Of a stretch of 64,000 nucleotides of DNA, positions 27,403 through 36,609 are shown piece by piece. The stretch spans positions 70,659-134,658 of the forward strand of contig NZ_JBDKWZ010000021.1 in assembly GCF_039710355.1 (NCBI RefSeq), given 5' to 3'. Below the pieces are notes generated by a model. The model was not told where the DNA came from, did no database searches, and was given only the letters and a program-made list of their open reading frames with translations. The DNA is from Rapidithrix thailandica. GTDB taxonomy: Bacteria; Bacteroidota; Bacteroidia; Cytophagales; Flammeovirgaceae. Position numbers and translations under genes: made by a program. Position 1 is the first letter of the stretch. Each line of letters starts with the position of its first letter.

Positions 27403-28863
27403 TTAGAAGGTGATTTCTTTTCCTAAATAAAAGTCCATTACCTTTAATTTAAACATAAAATCGTATTTGGACCAGATCAAATCTGACTGAGCGTTGTTGA
27501 GTTGATTTTGCGAAATAATGTAATCGGTGACATTATCCATCCCTGATTTGTAGCGTTGCTCCGTTACCCTGAACTGCTCCTGCAAGGCTTCCAGTTGCCT
27601 TTTGTTGGAGGCATAAGTTTTGGCAGCTGCCCGGGCATTGTAATACGCTTGCTCAATATTTTTACGCAAAGTATTCCGCTCTATCTGTGAATTCAGTTTG
27701 GCCGTTTCGTATTGCACTTTGGAGCGGGCTACCGAATAGTTCACCTGGTTTTTCTGATAGATAGGAATGCTCAAGTTTAGCCCTACATACTGACGGAAAG
27801 CCTTATCGAGTTGGGTAAAGAAATCCGCATCCCTGTATACAGAAACTTCGTTGACTTCGCGGATAACCGGCCATACCGCACCACCTGTATAACTAGGGTC
27901 TACGAATCCTACTGGCATGGACATGGGCTCGGGGAGGGTTTCAAACCCATCCGGCACCTGTTTTAAAGCACTGGAATAAGAAGAGCTTAGCCCCCCTTGC
28001 AAGGATAAGGTAGGATAGTAATCGGCTTTGCTGATTTGCACACTCAACTCAGCACTTTGCACTTTTAAATCAGCACTTTTAATTTCCGGCTGGAGTGACA
28101 AAGCCGTATGATAGACCTCCTCAATATTTTGCACCATCAAAGATGCATCCGGCTCCGGAATTTCCGGAATGATCACCTCAAACTCCTGTTGTTCGGTCAG
28201 TTGCAAGCGCTGCTTCAAGTTCAGATAAGATAAAGAAAGTTTGTTTTCGGCGTTCACCATTTGTAATTCATTCGTAGCCAATTGCGAACGCAAATCGTAC
28301 AAATCCGCTTCGGGAAGGGCTCCCGCTTGCACCAGTTTTTCGGTTCTTTCCAGTTGCGACTGTGTCGTTTCGACAGTTCGCTTAGCATTTTCCAAGTTTT
28401 CCCGGTCAATCAGGATTTGTAAATAGTCGGAAACCAAAAACAACTTCAAATCATTTTCTGACTTTTGGACATCGTATTGGCTAGCTTGCAAGTCTATATG
28501 ACTTTGCTTGACAGAACTGTTAATTTTATTTCCGTTAAACAACACCATATTGGCACTAATCCCAAAGGAACTAGTCCGGGTGCCTTCCGTTACGGGCACG
28601 TTGGTAAAAGGGTCGATATTCCGTCCCCAACCCCAATTGTAAGAAGCAGAAGCTCCTACACTGGGCAATCGCTGATGCCTGGAATATTTGATCGCTTCCT
28701 GGCTTTGATTTACCGATAAGCGGCTCATTTTCACCTCTAAGTTATTATCCATTGCATATTGGATACAGCGTTCGATAGACCAATGTTTTTCATCTTGAGC
28801 CGTCAAGGGATTGGTAAAACAACTTATCATGAAGATAAGCCAGGTAAGTTGATGTCGTAACAT
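27403..28863 (-). CDS. TolC-family outer membrane efflux protein
   Basis: 486 residues. The signal peptide MLRHQLTWLIFMISCFTNPLTAQ is followed by the typical long alpha-helical hairpin repeats of TolC (QAIxYSRxQRLPSVGASASYNWGWGRN-type beta segment in the first half, and the mirrored one near LSLQGGLSSSYSSALKQVPD). Outer membrane trimers of this family form the exit duct of tripartite pumps or type I secretion. No inner-membrane or adaptor partner lies next to it, so it is an orphan TolC that must pair with proteins encoded elsewhere. ATG at 28863. Confidence 0.9.
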   Translation of the reverse strand: MLRHQLTWLIFMISCFTNPLTAQDEKHWSIERCIQYAMDNNLEVKMSRLSVNQSQEAIKYSRHQRLPSVGASASYNWGWGRNIDPFTNVPVTEGTRTSSFGISANMVLFNGNKINSSVKQSHIDLQASQYDVQKSENDLKLFLVSDYLQILIDRENLENAKRTVETTQSQLERTEKLVQAGALPEADLYDLRSQLATNELQMVNAENKLSLSYLNLKQRLQLTEQQEFEVIIPEIPEPDASLMVQNIEEVYHTALSLQPEIKSADLKVQSAELSVQISKADYYPTLSLQGGLSSSYSSALKQVPDGFETLPEPMSMPVGFVDPSYTGGAVWPVIREVNEVSVYRDADFFTQLDKAFRQYVGLNLSIPIYQKNQVNYSVARSKVQYETAKLNSQIERNTLRKNIEQAYYNARAAAKTYASNKRQLEALQEQFRVTEQRYKSGMDNVTDYIISQNQLNNAQSDLIWSKYDFMFKLKVMDFYLGKEITF

Positions 28864-29190
28864 ATCCGAAGTTTATTGTATGGTATTGGAAACTATATCT
28901 GTCATTACAAAATCCTAAAACACTACTGATTACACTACTTTTCCGGCCACTGTCTGGTTTGCTCGATTAAGCGTACACAATTCAGCAAAAAACAGACTTC
29001 TTTCAATAAAGTAACAGATTCCTGTATATTTAAACTAAGGATATTTTATCAGAGGCAAATAATTGATGTAAGCAGTATCAGAGGGGCTATTCCTTCCGGG
29101 AAAAGGAACCGAAGGCAGGTATAAAAGATATGAGCAAAGGCTTGGTTTTCTGCTCATATCCGAAGCAAGATCACTACAAAGAATACTTAT
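28864..29190. other. Intergenic region without a recognised feature
   Basis: About 330 bases upstream of the TolC gene and downstream of the serine dehydratase chain. No gene, RNA or repeat is recognised; it presumably holds the TolC promoter. Confidence 0.4.
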
Positions 29191-29868
29191 TTATTGGTCG
29201 ATATCCGGAATATAATTCACATCTTTAATCCATGGGAGGCTTTTAAGGTACTCTAAGGTAATCGGCCGAACCCCGGAATCCATTTCAATAAACTGGCAAG
29301 CCAATTGATGTTTTCCTTTCCGGGATACAATCATATTGGCGATGTTGCATTCATCGTGTGCGATGATACTGGAAATAAATGAAATACTTCCTTTTTTATC
29401 TTCCGCCAAAATAATCATGGTATGCAAGTTGGCACTAAAATTCGAAGGGAAGCCATTTACTTCCGTAATGCTAATGACCCCTCCTCCCCGGCTAACTCCG
29501 GTAAGGTCTACCATTTGTCCTTCCCTCTCCAAATGAAGTTTTACGGTATTCGGATGCATGGTAGAAGCGTTTCCCACTGACTTAAAAGTAAATTCCAGGT
29601 GATTTTTCTCTGCGTGATCAAAGGAATTTTTGATACGGGTATCATCGGTTTTAAAGTTTAATAAACCGGCAATAACCGCCCGGTCGCTGCCATGTCCTTC
29701 ATAAGTTCGGGCAAAGGAGTTGTAGAAGGTAATATCAGCTTTTTCAGGAGTTCCTCCTAAAATTTTATAGGCGACTCTGCCAATACGCACTACTCCTGCC
29801 GTGTGTGAGCTGGAAGGCCCGATCATCACCGGACCGATCATATCAAAGATGCTACTTTTTTCTGCCAT
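29191..29868 (-). CDS. sdaAB: L-serine dehydratase, iron-sulfur-dependent, beta subunit
   Basis: 225 residues. The N-terminal beta domain is seen in the motif GPVMIGPSSSHTAGVVRIGR. The C-terminal part (about residues 140-220, FSANLHTMIILAEDKKGSI) is an ACT domain that senses an amino acid. The two-chain enzyme deaminates L-serine to pyruvate and ammonia; the alpha chain (sdaAA), which holds the iron-sulfur cluster, is not in this window, so it must be encoded elsewhere. ATG at 29868. A MITE-like element copy lies 29 bases upstream of the start, between the gene and any promoter. Confidence 0.92.
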   Translation of the reverse strand: MAEKSSIFDMIGPVMIGPSSSHTAGVVRIGRVAYKILGGTPEKADITFYNSFARTYEGHGSDRAVIAGLLNFKTDDTRIKNSFDHAEKNHLEFTFKSVGNASTMHPNTVKLHLEREGQMVDLTGVSRGGGVISITEVNGFPSNFSANLHTMIILAEDKKGSISFISSIIAHDECNIANMIVSRKGKHQLACQFIEMDSGVRPITLEYLKSLPWIKDVNYIPDIDQ

Positions 29869-29897
29869 GGTTTTGATATTATAGGTTGTTTATTGTT

Positions 29898-30057
29898 GAA
29901 GTGAATTAAACTTTTTCTTTTCCTGAAAAATGTTTCAAAAAGGCCTCCTCTGTCTTACTTTTTTCAACAATAGCTTTGGCTATGCTCTTCAAAAAGTGCC
30001 TTGATGAGCCGATTTGGATTCCATCTTCGGTCAAAAACTATACGTTTACACCACTTC
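29898..30057. mobile_element. MITE-like 160-bp element, copy B
   Basis: Second copy of the element at 9597-9757, in the same orientation: left end GAAGTGAATTAAAC, right end GTTTACACCACTTC. The arms match imperfectly (11 of 14). No convincing target-site duplication is seen around this copy. It sits in the roughly 300-base gap between the divergent sdaAB and ArsC-like genes, where it may supply promoter or termination signals. The remainder of the gap (30058-30169) shows nothing else clear. Confidence 0.75.
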
Positions 30058-30169
30058 GTGGTCTGAGACTTCGAAATAACTGAAAAAAACAGTAAACAGG
30101 AATCAACATCATTGATTATTTTCCAAAAAATCCTTAAATTTTAAAGAGTATTCACCAAATATTACAACA

Positions 30170-30526
30170 ATGAAAAAGCATCCTTATAAAATAAAAGTGT
30201 ATTATAATAACAATTCGGATTTGGGAAAAAAGACCATTGCCTATGCAAAGTCTATCTCAAATTACGTGACTGGCATTAATTATTGTAGTGATTCTTTTAC
30301 TACAACCATTTGGAGAGACTTACTAAACCGGATGCAATTGACCCCGAAAGAACTTTTGGACAAAGCCAACCCCAAATATCAAGCGACCCTTCGCGGGCAT
30401 GAGTTTGACGATGAAGGTTGGTTAAACATCATGATGAAAAATCCGGATTTAATCAAAGCCCCCATTGTTGTGTATGGTGATCAGGTAAAGCTTTGTTTAA
30501 AGCCTTCCGATATTCTCAAAATGTAA
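30170..30526 (+). CDS. ArsC/Spx-like thioredoxin-fold protein lacking the catalytic cysteine
   Basis: 118 residues with the arsenate reductase/Spx fold: an N-terminal strand VYYNNNSDLGKK where true ArsC proteins have NPxCSKSR, then TPKELLDKANP and a final APIVVYGDQVKLCLKPSDI strand. The catalytic Cys position is occupied by Asn or Ser, so it is unlikely to reduce arsenate; a regulatory or structural role is possible. Such Cys-less homologs are seen across Bacteroidota. It is convergent with queA, only four bases separating the stops. Confidence 0.8.
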   Translation: MKKHPYKIKVYYNNNSDLGKKTIAYAKSISNYVTGINYCSDSFTTTIWRDLLNRMQLTPKELLDKANPKYQATLRGHEFDDEGWLNIMMKNPDLIKAPIVVYGDQVKLCLKPSDILKM

Positions 30527-30530
30527 ATGC

Positions 30531-31739
30531 TCAACCCCGGAATAACACAGACGAATCTCCATAACTCAAAAACCGATAATCCTTTTTCAAGGCTTCCTCA
30601 TAAATCTTTTTCCAATCATCTCCCACAAAAGCGGCTATCAGCAAAATTAATGTAGACGCTGGCAAATGAAAATTAGTAATTAACACTTCACACACTCGAA
30701 ATTGATACCCCGGGTATATAAAAATTCCCGTATGCCCAATCAGTTGAGTACACTGTTGATGATCCATGTATTCCAGTACGGCTTTCATAGCCTGGGCTGC
30801 AGAGGGCAATTCACCCCAATCGGGGTTGTAAGGATCGTTTTTGGCTATATCAAAACTGGCATTGCCATTATTTTTCAAGAGCTTTACACCAAACCAATAG
30901 GTGCTTTCCAAGGTTCTCAGGGAAGTTGTCCCCACTGCAACAACCCGTTTATTTTCTTCTACTAAAGGCAATAAATTTTCCCTACGCAGAACTACCTGCT
31001 CCACATGCATATCATGTTGTGCTACTTCTTCCGTTTTGATAGGCTGAAAAGTACCCGCCCCTACATGCAGGGTAAGCTCTTGTAGTTGTACTCCTTTTTG
31101 TTGCAGTTGTTCCAGTACCTTACCAGTAAAATGGAGACCGGCAGTAGGTGCTGCCACGGCTCCTTCCTTTTTACCGTATACGGTTTGGTAGGTGGTTAGA
31201 TCCGCTTGTTCGGATTCGCGGTGAAGGTAAGGGGGCAAAGGTGTTTCACCCAGGTGATTGATAATATCCAAGAAGCTAATAGCCTCTTCTTCCCAGGTAA
31301 ATTTTACAATTTTCTTGTTCCGGTCGACCAAAAAGGCAGAAAATTGAATTAGCCGATTGTTTATTTGTAGTGTTGTATGTAAGGATTCACCCTTCCATTT
31401 TTTCAGGTTTCCCACAACGCATTGCCACTCCGTAGATTTTTTGGCCTGCATGGCTTCTTCCATCACCTTAGAGGGATGCATAGGGTTTAACAAAAATATT
31501 TCGATCAGAGCACCCGTACTTTTTCTGAAATGCATCCTAGCCGGAATCACTTTTGTATTATTGAAATACAAAACATCCCCTTCTTCCAATATTTCCGGAA
31601 GGTGATGGAATACACGGTGTTCCATTTCACCTTGGCGATACAGTAACAGTTTAGACGCATCGCGATTAGCCATTGGGTATTTGGCTATTTTTTCTTCCGG
31701 AAGGTGATAAGTAAAATCTTTGAGTTTTAATTCTTGCAT
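30531..31739 (-). CDS. queA: S-adenosylmethionine:tRNA ribosyltransferase-isomerase
   Basis: 402 residues. Transfers and isomerises the ribose of S-adenosylmethionine onto preQ1 at the tRNA wobble base to make epoxyqueuosine. Motifs fit QueA: LFYFNNTKVIPARMH-type N-terminal region (VLYFNNTKVIPARM), AAPTAGLHFT, ELTLHVGAGTFQPI, VVAVGTTSLRTLES and LITNFHLPASTLLIL-type segment (VLITNFHLPASTLILLIAAF). Somewhat longer than the E. coli enzyme (356 residues), the extra residues lying in an internal segment. ATG at 31739. Divergent from pyrD. Confidence 0.95.
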   Translation of the reverse strand: MQELKLKDFTYHLPEEKIAKYPMANRDASKLLLYRQGEMEHRVFHHLPEILEEGDVLYFNNTKVIPARMHFRKSTGALIEIFLLNPMHPSKVMEEAMQAKKSTEWQCVVGNLKKWKGESLHTTLQINNRLIQFSAFLVDRNKKIVKFTWEEEAISFLDIINHLGETPLPPYLHRESEQADLTTYQTVYGKKEGAVAAPTAGLHFTGKVLEQLQQKGVQLQELTLHVGAGTFQPIKTEEVAQHDMHVEQVVLRRENLLPLVEENKRVVAVGTTSLRTLESTYWFGVKLLKNNGNASFDIAKNDPYNPDWGELPSAAQAMKAVLEYMDHQQCTQLIGHTGIFIYPGYQFRVCEVLITNFHLPASTLILLIAAFVGDDWKKIYEEALKKDYRFLSYGDSSVLFRG

Positions 31740-31758
31740 GTGTTCCGGTTTATAATTC

Positions 31759-31766
31759 TAACTTTG
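31759..31766 (+). promoter_or_regulatory. Putative -7 box of pyrD
   Basis: TAACTTTG matches TAnnTTTG, 61 bases before the pyrD ATG in the 88-base queA/pyrD divergent gap. A TTG at 31734-31736 is a possible -33 element at somewhat long spacing. Confidence 0.45.
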
Positions 31767-31827
31767 CGCAAAAATAAACCTGATCTACGAAAAACGAGTA
31801 TTTGTTGAATCAAACCTAAAGCCTTAC

Positions 31828-32874
31828 ATGTATAAATTATTTATTAGACCTATACTCTTCCAGATTGATCCTGAAAAAGTACACCATTGGGTGTTTCGCA
31901 GTTTAAAATTCTTTTTTTCGATTCCCGGAGTTCGCTTTTTTGTAAAAAAGAAATACCAGGTAAAAGCCCCGGAACTGACAACAGAAATATGCGGCTTGAA
32001 ATTTCCATCTCCGGTGGGGCTCGCTGCGGGCCTAGATAAAAATGCACAATTGATTAACATTTTACCGGCCTTTGGTTTCGGTTTTATCGAAATCGGAACG
32101 GTTACTCCCAAACCTCAAGAAGGGAACCCTAAACCCCGTTTATTCCGCTTGAAAAGTGACAGTGCTTTGATTAACAGAATGGGGTTTAATAATGATGGGG
32201 TTGATAAAATATTGAAACGGCTTAAAAAGCGTAGAAGTAATATTATTATTGGCGGGAATATAGGAAAGAACAAAGTTACTCCTAATGAAGAAGCCGTAAA
32301 TGATTACCTCACTTGTTTTGAAGCACTGTACGATCATGTGGACTTCTTTACCGTGAATGTCAGCTCCCCGAATACCCCTAACCTCCGAGCATTACAAGAT
32401 AAAGAACCGCTTTCACACTTACTATTCACCTTGCAAAAGGTAAATCATACGAAGGCAAACCCCAAACCTATCTTTTTAAAAATAGCTCCGGATTTAACTC
32501 ATACACAACTGGATGAGATCATCGAGATTGTAGAAGAAACACAAATTGCCGGTGTAATTGCCACCAATACGACCATCAACCGCCATGCATTAAAAACCTC
32601 CAAGACAACCTTGGACAAAATAGGCAACGGTGGCTTAAGCGGCAAACCTCTAAACAGCAGATCCACAGAAGTCATCCGGTATATTCATAAGAAATCCGAG
32701 GGCAAGGTTAAAATCATCGGAGTCGGAGGAATCCACTCTGCCGAAGACGCCATTGAAAAGTTATTGGCAGGTGCTTCCTTGGTGCAAATCTACACCGGTT
32801 TTATTTACGAAGGCCCTGATTTGGTAAAGGAAATCAATAAAGCAGTCTTAAGATCTCAAAAAAAGTTTATATAA
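31828..32874 (+). CDS. pyrD: Quinone-dependent dihydroorotate dehydrogenase (class 2)
   Basis: 348 residues. Oxidises dihydroorotate to orotate in pyrimidine synthesis, passing electrons to membrane quinone. The class 2 hallmark is the amphipathic N-terminal helical extension (MYKLFIRPILFQIDPEKVHHW form) that docks on the membrane. The catalytic Ser is Ser180 in FTVNVSSPNTPNLR. PVGLAAGLDKN and the FMN phosphate site GVGGIHSAEDA are present. ATG at 31828. A strong hairpin follows the stop. Confidence 0.95.
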   Translation: MYKLFIRPILFQIDPEKVHHWVFRSLKFFFSIPGVRFFVKKKYQVKAPELTTEICGLKFPSPVGLAAGLDKNAQLINILPAFGFGFIEIGTVTPKPQEGNPKPRLFRLKSDSALINRMGFNNDGVDKILKRLKKRRSNIIIGGNIGKNKVTPNEEAVNDYLTCFEALYDHVDFFTVNVSSPNTPNLRALQDKEPLSHLLFTLQKVNHTKANPKPIFLKIAPDLTHTQLDEIIEIVEETQIAGVIATNTTINRHALKTSKTTLDKIGNGGLSGKPLNSRSTEVIRYIHKKSEGKVKIIGVGGIHSAEDAIEKLLAGASLVQIYTGFIYEGPDLVKEINKAVLRSQKKFI

Positions 32875-32902
32875 TTAATTTCTTCCTTTGCTGTTCAGAG
32901 AT

Positions 32903-32946
32903 ATACAAGAAAGCCCCCGATTATTCAATCGGGGGCTTTCTTGTAT
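32903..32946. terminator. Very strong bidirectional terminator hairpin
   Basis: A 19-bp perfect stem with a TATTCA loop, in the convergent gap between pyrD and the repeat protein gene. The GC core is AAGCCCCCGAT / ATCGGGGGCTT. Confidence 0.85.
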
Positions 32947-32974
32947 ATTATTATAGTGCGTTTAAGCGAGACGT

Positions 32975-35900
32975 TTAGTAATTCGTATACAAAGTAACGT
33001 CTGCGAAGATATGACCACTCTCGTTTTGAGCGTCATCCTTAAATTTCACAAACAATCGTTTCAAGCCCTCCCCCTCTGATAAGTTCCACTCTTTAGTGAG
33101 TGCATAAGGTTCCCAGATTGCTCCTTCAAATTTAGGATTATTGGATATCATCATATAATTCGCATTCCTCGCTTTGATGGTCAATGTCACTCGCGGATCA
33201 TCCGTACTCGTCTTACCATCGTTAATTTTCATATACTGAGGAATAGGAGGCTCCGTATCCAGGCGGATCTTAGAAGTAGCCACAGAGGATTCATTACCGG
33301 CTATATCCCTAAATTTTACATATACGGCTTTTTCACCATCTCTTCCGGTTAATGTCCACGCCAGTGATTCGCGATAAGGCTCCCACTTAGCAGGAGGTCT
33401 GAAAAAGTGACTGTTACTTACCATCATTTCAACAGCTCCCTCTGCTTTCACTTCCAATTTTACCCGGTTAGATTTGTTATTAGTGAAACTTGCTCCATTG
33501 TCAATTACGATGTCTTCACCTACCGGCTCTTGCCTGTCCAATATGATATTTGCTACGATGGGAGTAGTTTCATTCTCTGCTTCATCTCTAAATTTCACAT
33601 ATACTTTCTTATCGCCATCTTCATCATCCAACATCCAGTTTTGATAGAAATAATCATACTTGATCCAATCTGCGCCATCAAAAGTGCTATTGTTAGAAAT
33701 CATCATTTCTTTTGCTTCCTGGGCATAGAGTTTCAAATTTACATACCCATTCACATTGGTACAGTACTTTGCTCCACCATTAACTGTAATCCGCCCTTCT
33801 TTTGGTGCTTGTCTATCCACACCAATCCTTGCAATTGCAATACGTGATTCGTTCCCTATTTTATCTCTAAATTTAGCATACACTGTTTTCAAGCCATCCG
33901 GTCCATAGAGCACCCAATCTTTTGTTTCATTGAAGGGTTCCCATTTTGCATCTTTAAAATCCATCCGGTTACTGATCATCATTTCTGTCACGGATTCCGC
34001 ATACAAACTCAACAAAACCTTTTTATTTGCATTATTGGTAATGCCTTCCCCTTCGTTAATTTTAATGGAACCTTCTTTTGGAGGACTTCGATCCAATTTG
34101 ATATCATCAAACACAGGTTCACTGATATTTCCCGCTTCATCTTTAAAACGTACAAACACCTTTTTATCTCCATCATCCCCTCCTAAAGTCCAGTTAAAGT
34201 TCAGGTTCGAATAGCCTCTCCAACGAGAATGGCTAAAATCTTCCGAATTACTGATCTGCATTAATTTAGCATCTTCAGCTCTTACTTTAACCAATACAAC
34301 TTTATCAGGGTGGTTGGTCATTTCCTCACCCTTATTTACTACTATAGATGTTGCAAACGGAGGTTTTCTATCCAAAATCACATTATCAATAACAGGCTCT
34401 GATTCGTTTCCGGCTGCATCGTTATATTTCACCAAAACACTTTTAAGTCCGTCCTCATCACTTAATACCCATGGTTTTGTCGTTTGATAAGGCTCCCACT
34501 CCGCATCGGCAAAAGTCGCATCATTGCTGACCTTCATCAAAGTTGCCCCTCTACAAAATAACTGAAGCATCACTTTCCTTTCTTGGTCAGTACAGAACTC
34601 CGCATTGTTGTTGATAGAAATTTTCCCGCCTACAGGAGCTTGTGTATCAATAATAATTTTATCAAAGGCTACTTCAGATATATTCCCAGCTTTATCTCTA
34701 AACTTAATAAATACACTTCTATCTCCATCGTTATTACCTCCTAATTCCCAGTTTTTCTTAACAGGTTGGTACACCTCCCACTGAGCCCCATAAAAAGTAC
34801 TAATATTACTGATCATCATATAATCAGCGTCCTCAGCTTTAATTACCAAATCGACAATTTTAGCATCATTGCTCAATAAAGTAGCTCCCATAATACTATC
34901 ATAAACCGCATCCGGTGAACTAATACGGATAAAGGGTCTTTTAGGAGGAGTTCTATCCAATACGATTTTATCATTAAAAACCTTTGATTCGTTAGAAGCA
35001 TGATCCCGGTACTTGATATACACGGTTTTAGTACCATCCTGTGGATCAAGTAGCCAGTTGGGCACTACGGGTGAATAAGGTCGCCAATCATTTTTAAACT
35101 CTTCGGTATTACTTATGACCATATGTGTAGCACCTTTGGCAATCATTTTCAACTGCACATCTTGTTGATTCGTATACCGGCTACCATTATTAATTACGAT
35201 CATCCCTAAAGAAGGGGGTTTGGTGTCCAAAATCACCCGGCCGGAAACTACTACGGATTCATTTCCGACTGCGTCCCGGAATTTCGCATAAATAACTTTT
35301 TCACCATCACCACCTATCAATTCCCATTCAATTTCTTCTTTATAAGGCACCCAACCTTCTCCGCCTCTAATGATCATTTCATGTGCCCCCTCAGCCAAAA
35401 GGCGAATTCTCACTTTCTTGCTATTGATGATTCGCTGTCCGTCTGCCACAATCATTTTGCAGCGAGTCGGAGGAATCATGTCCAAAACAATTCTTGAAGA
35501 GATCGTCTCTGTCGTATTTCCGGCAAGATCCTTATATTGAACAAACACTTCTTTTGTTCCGTCAGCCCCGGTTAATCTCCAACCGGTAACTTTCTCGCGG
35601 AAGGGCACCCACTTTGCTCCCAAAAAGTCTCCACGGTTTGAAATGCGCATTGCATGCGCTTCTTGGGCATGCAATTCCAAAACCACCGTACGGGATTTGT
35701 TATTTGTATATTGTATTCCACCGTTAATCAAAATAGAAGGTTCAAGAGGGGGTGTTCTGTCAAGTTCGATTTCCGCAGATACTACTTCAGATACATTTCC
35801 ACCACCATCCCGGAATTTGGCGTATACGACTTTTCTACCATCTTCACCTGCCAACCTCCAGTTTTGCCTCCGGGTGCTATAAGGCTCCCAACGTCTTCCC

Positions 35901-36097
35901 ACAAAACTTCCATCATTACTAATCATCATATGAGTAGCACCGTTCGCAGAAATATTCAGGTTTACAACTTTTTCAGGGTTATTGGTAATGGTGGCACCGT
36001 CATTCACAGAAATGGCTCCGGTGATGCCTGTTTGTGCTGAAAGGTTGGTAGCTGAAAAAATGATAAATAAAAAAAGTAACCTAATCTTCATAGTCAC
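32975..36097 (-). CDS. Secreted protein made of eleven tandem roughly 90-residue Ig-like repeats
   Basis: 1040 residues. A signal peptide (IRLLFLFIIFSATNLSAQ) is followed by eleven repeats that each run from an INxGxxxTN start, through ATHMMISN, a W-P/Y motif (WEPY or WVPF), a W-x-L step, DGxKxVYxKFRD, GNESxV and end in LDRxPP. They are diverged (not near-identical), so they arose from old duplication. The shape is that of a bacterial Ig-like or big-domain surface stalk. No enzyme domain and no obvious type IX sorting tail are seen. The first ATG is at 36097; a second (36091) opens the same frame. Function unknown; adhesion or matrix role is inference. Confidence 0.85.
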   Translation of the reverse strand: MTMKIRLLFLFIIFSATNLSAQTGITGAISVNDGATITNNPEKVVNLNISANGATHMMISNDGSFVGRRWEPYSTRRQNWRLAGEDGRKVVYAKFRDGGGNVSEVVSAEIELDRTPPLEPSILINGGIQYTNNKSRTVVLELHAQEAHAMRISNRGDFLGAKWVPFREKVTGWRLTGADGTKEVFVQYKDLAGNTTETISSRIVLDMIPPTRCKMIVADGQRIINSKKVRIRLLAEGAHEMIIRGGEGWVPYKEEIEWELIGGDGEKVIYAKFRDAVGNESVVVSGRVILDTKPPSLGMIVINNGSRYTNQQDVQLKMIAKGATHMVISNTEEFKNDWRPYSPVVPNWLLDPQDGTKTVYIKYRDHASNESKVFNDKIVLDRTPPKRPFIRISSPDAVYDSIMGATLLSNDAKIVDLVIKAEDADYMMISNISTFYGAQWEVYQPVKKNWELGGNNDGDRSVFIKFRDKAGNISEVAFDKIIIDTQAPVGGKISINNNAEFCTDQERKVMLQLFCRGATLMKVSNDATFADAEWEPYQTTKPWVLSDEDGLKSVLVKYNDAAGNESEPVIDNVILDRKPPFATSIVVNKGEEMTNHPDKVVLVKVRAEDAKLMQISNSEDFSHSRWRGYSNLNFNWTLGGDDGDKKVFVRFKDEAGNISEPVFDDIKLDRSPPKEGSIKINEGEGITNNANKKVLLSLYAESVTEMMISNRMDFKDAKWEPFNETKDWVLYGPDGLKTVYAKFRDKIGNESRIAIARIGVDRQAPKEGRITVNGGAKYCTNVNGYVNLKLYAQEAKEMMISNNSTFDGADWIKYDYFYQNWMLDDEDGDKKVYVKFRDEAENETTPIVANIILDRQEPVGEDIVIDNGASFTNNKSNRVKLEVKAEGAVEMMVSNSHFFRPPAKWEPYRESLAWTLTGRDGEKAVYVKFRDIAGNESSVATSKIRLDTEPPIPQYMKINDGKTSTDDPRVTLTIKARNANYMMISNNPKFEGAIWEPYALTKEWNLSEGEGLKRLFVKFKDDAQNESGHIFADVTLYTNY

Positions 36098-36546
36098 TGG
36101 AAGTTTTACACTTTACTCTCCGACCTTGATTGCGGTAATTGCTCGGGGTCTGAGTTTGCTCTTATTTCTTAAATAGATTAATGAACGTTAGTTTTCTTTA
36201 TTGTTGCTTTAAACCTATAGTGATATTTAATCTTCATATACTCTTATTCATCACTAAGGGTCACTAGGCAATTATTCCTTTCGTCGGAATAGTGTTTATC
36301 ATTGGATTAACGCAAAAACTACCCATATCCATATGTTGACGGATAAGGTTAGGCGAAATTATGATCTACTTAGGCCAAAATATGGTTTTAAACGACAAGT
36401 ACTTAAGAAGTTACTTCCATAAGTTTTTTTTAGCTTTTGCAAAGCGGCATTTTCAAAAACTCACCAGCACAAACAATAAAAAACAATTCAATAATCTGTA
36501 TTTTTCACTATTTACAATTTTTATAGATGAATTTTAATTCTACATA

Positions 36547-36575
36547 TTGATTTTTTGCAAAAAATTGTATTTTTG
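36547..36575 (+). promoter_or_regulatory. Promoter of the GSII gene
   Basis: TTG (36547-36549), 18 bases, then TATTTTTG (36568-36575) matches the Bacteroidota TTG/TAnnTTTG arrangement. The expected start of transcription falls in the palindrome just downstream. Confidence 0.6.
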
Positions 36576-36576
36576 A

Positions 36577-36591
36577 GGTTAAATTTTAACC
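36577..36591. promoter_or_regulatory. Palindromic operator candidate at the GSII start
   Basis: GGTTAAA-T-TTTAACC is a perfect 15-base palindrome directly after the -7 box and 18 bases before the ATG. A regulator bound here would block transcription. The regulator is unknown, and no matching copy is seen near GSIII or Amt. Confidence 0.5.
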
Positions 36592-36609
36592 TGTATTAAA
36601 AAGAATCGT

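Larger units (their letters stand above)
36098..36609. other. Long AT-rich intergenic region upstream of GSII
   Basis: About 510 bases between the divergent repeat-protein and GSII genes with no gene visible. The GSII-proximal end holds the promoter and palindrome listed separately; the rest shows no RNA or repeat that I can support. Confidence 0.5.

Noticed and set aside
32975..36097. Repeated DNA that might suggest a CRISPR array or tandem DNA repeat
   Set aside because: The period is about 270 bases and the repeats are diverged coding units of one open frame, not short direct repeats with spacers.
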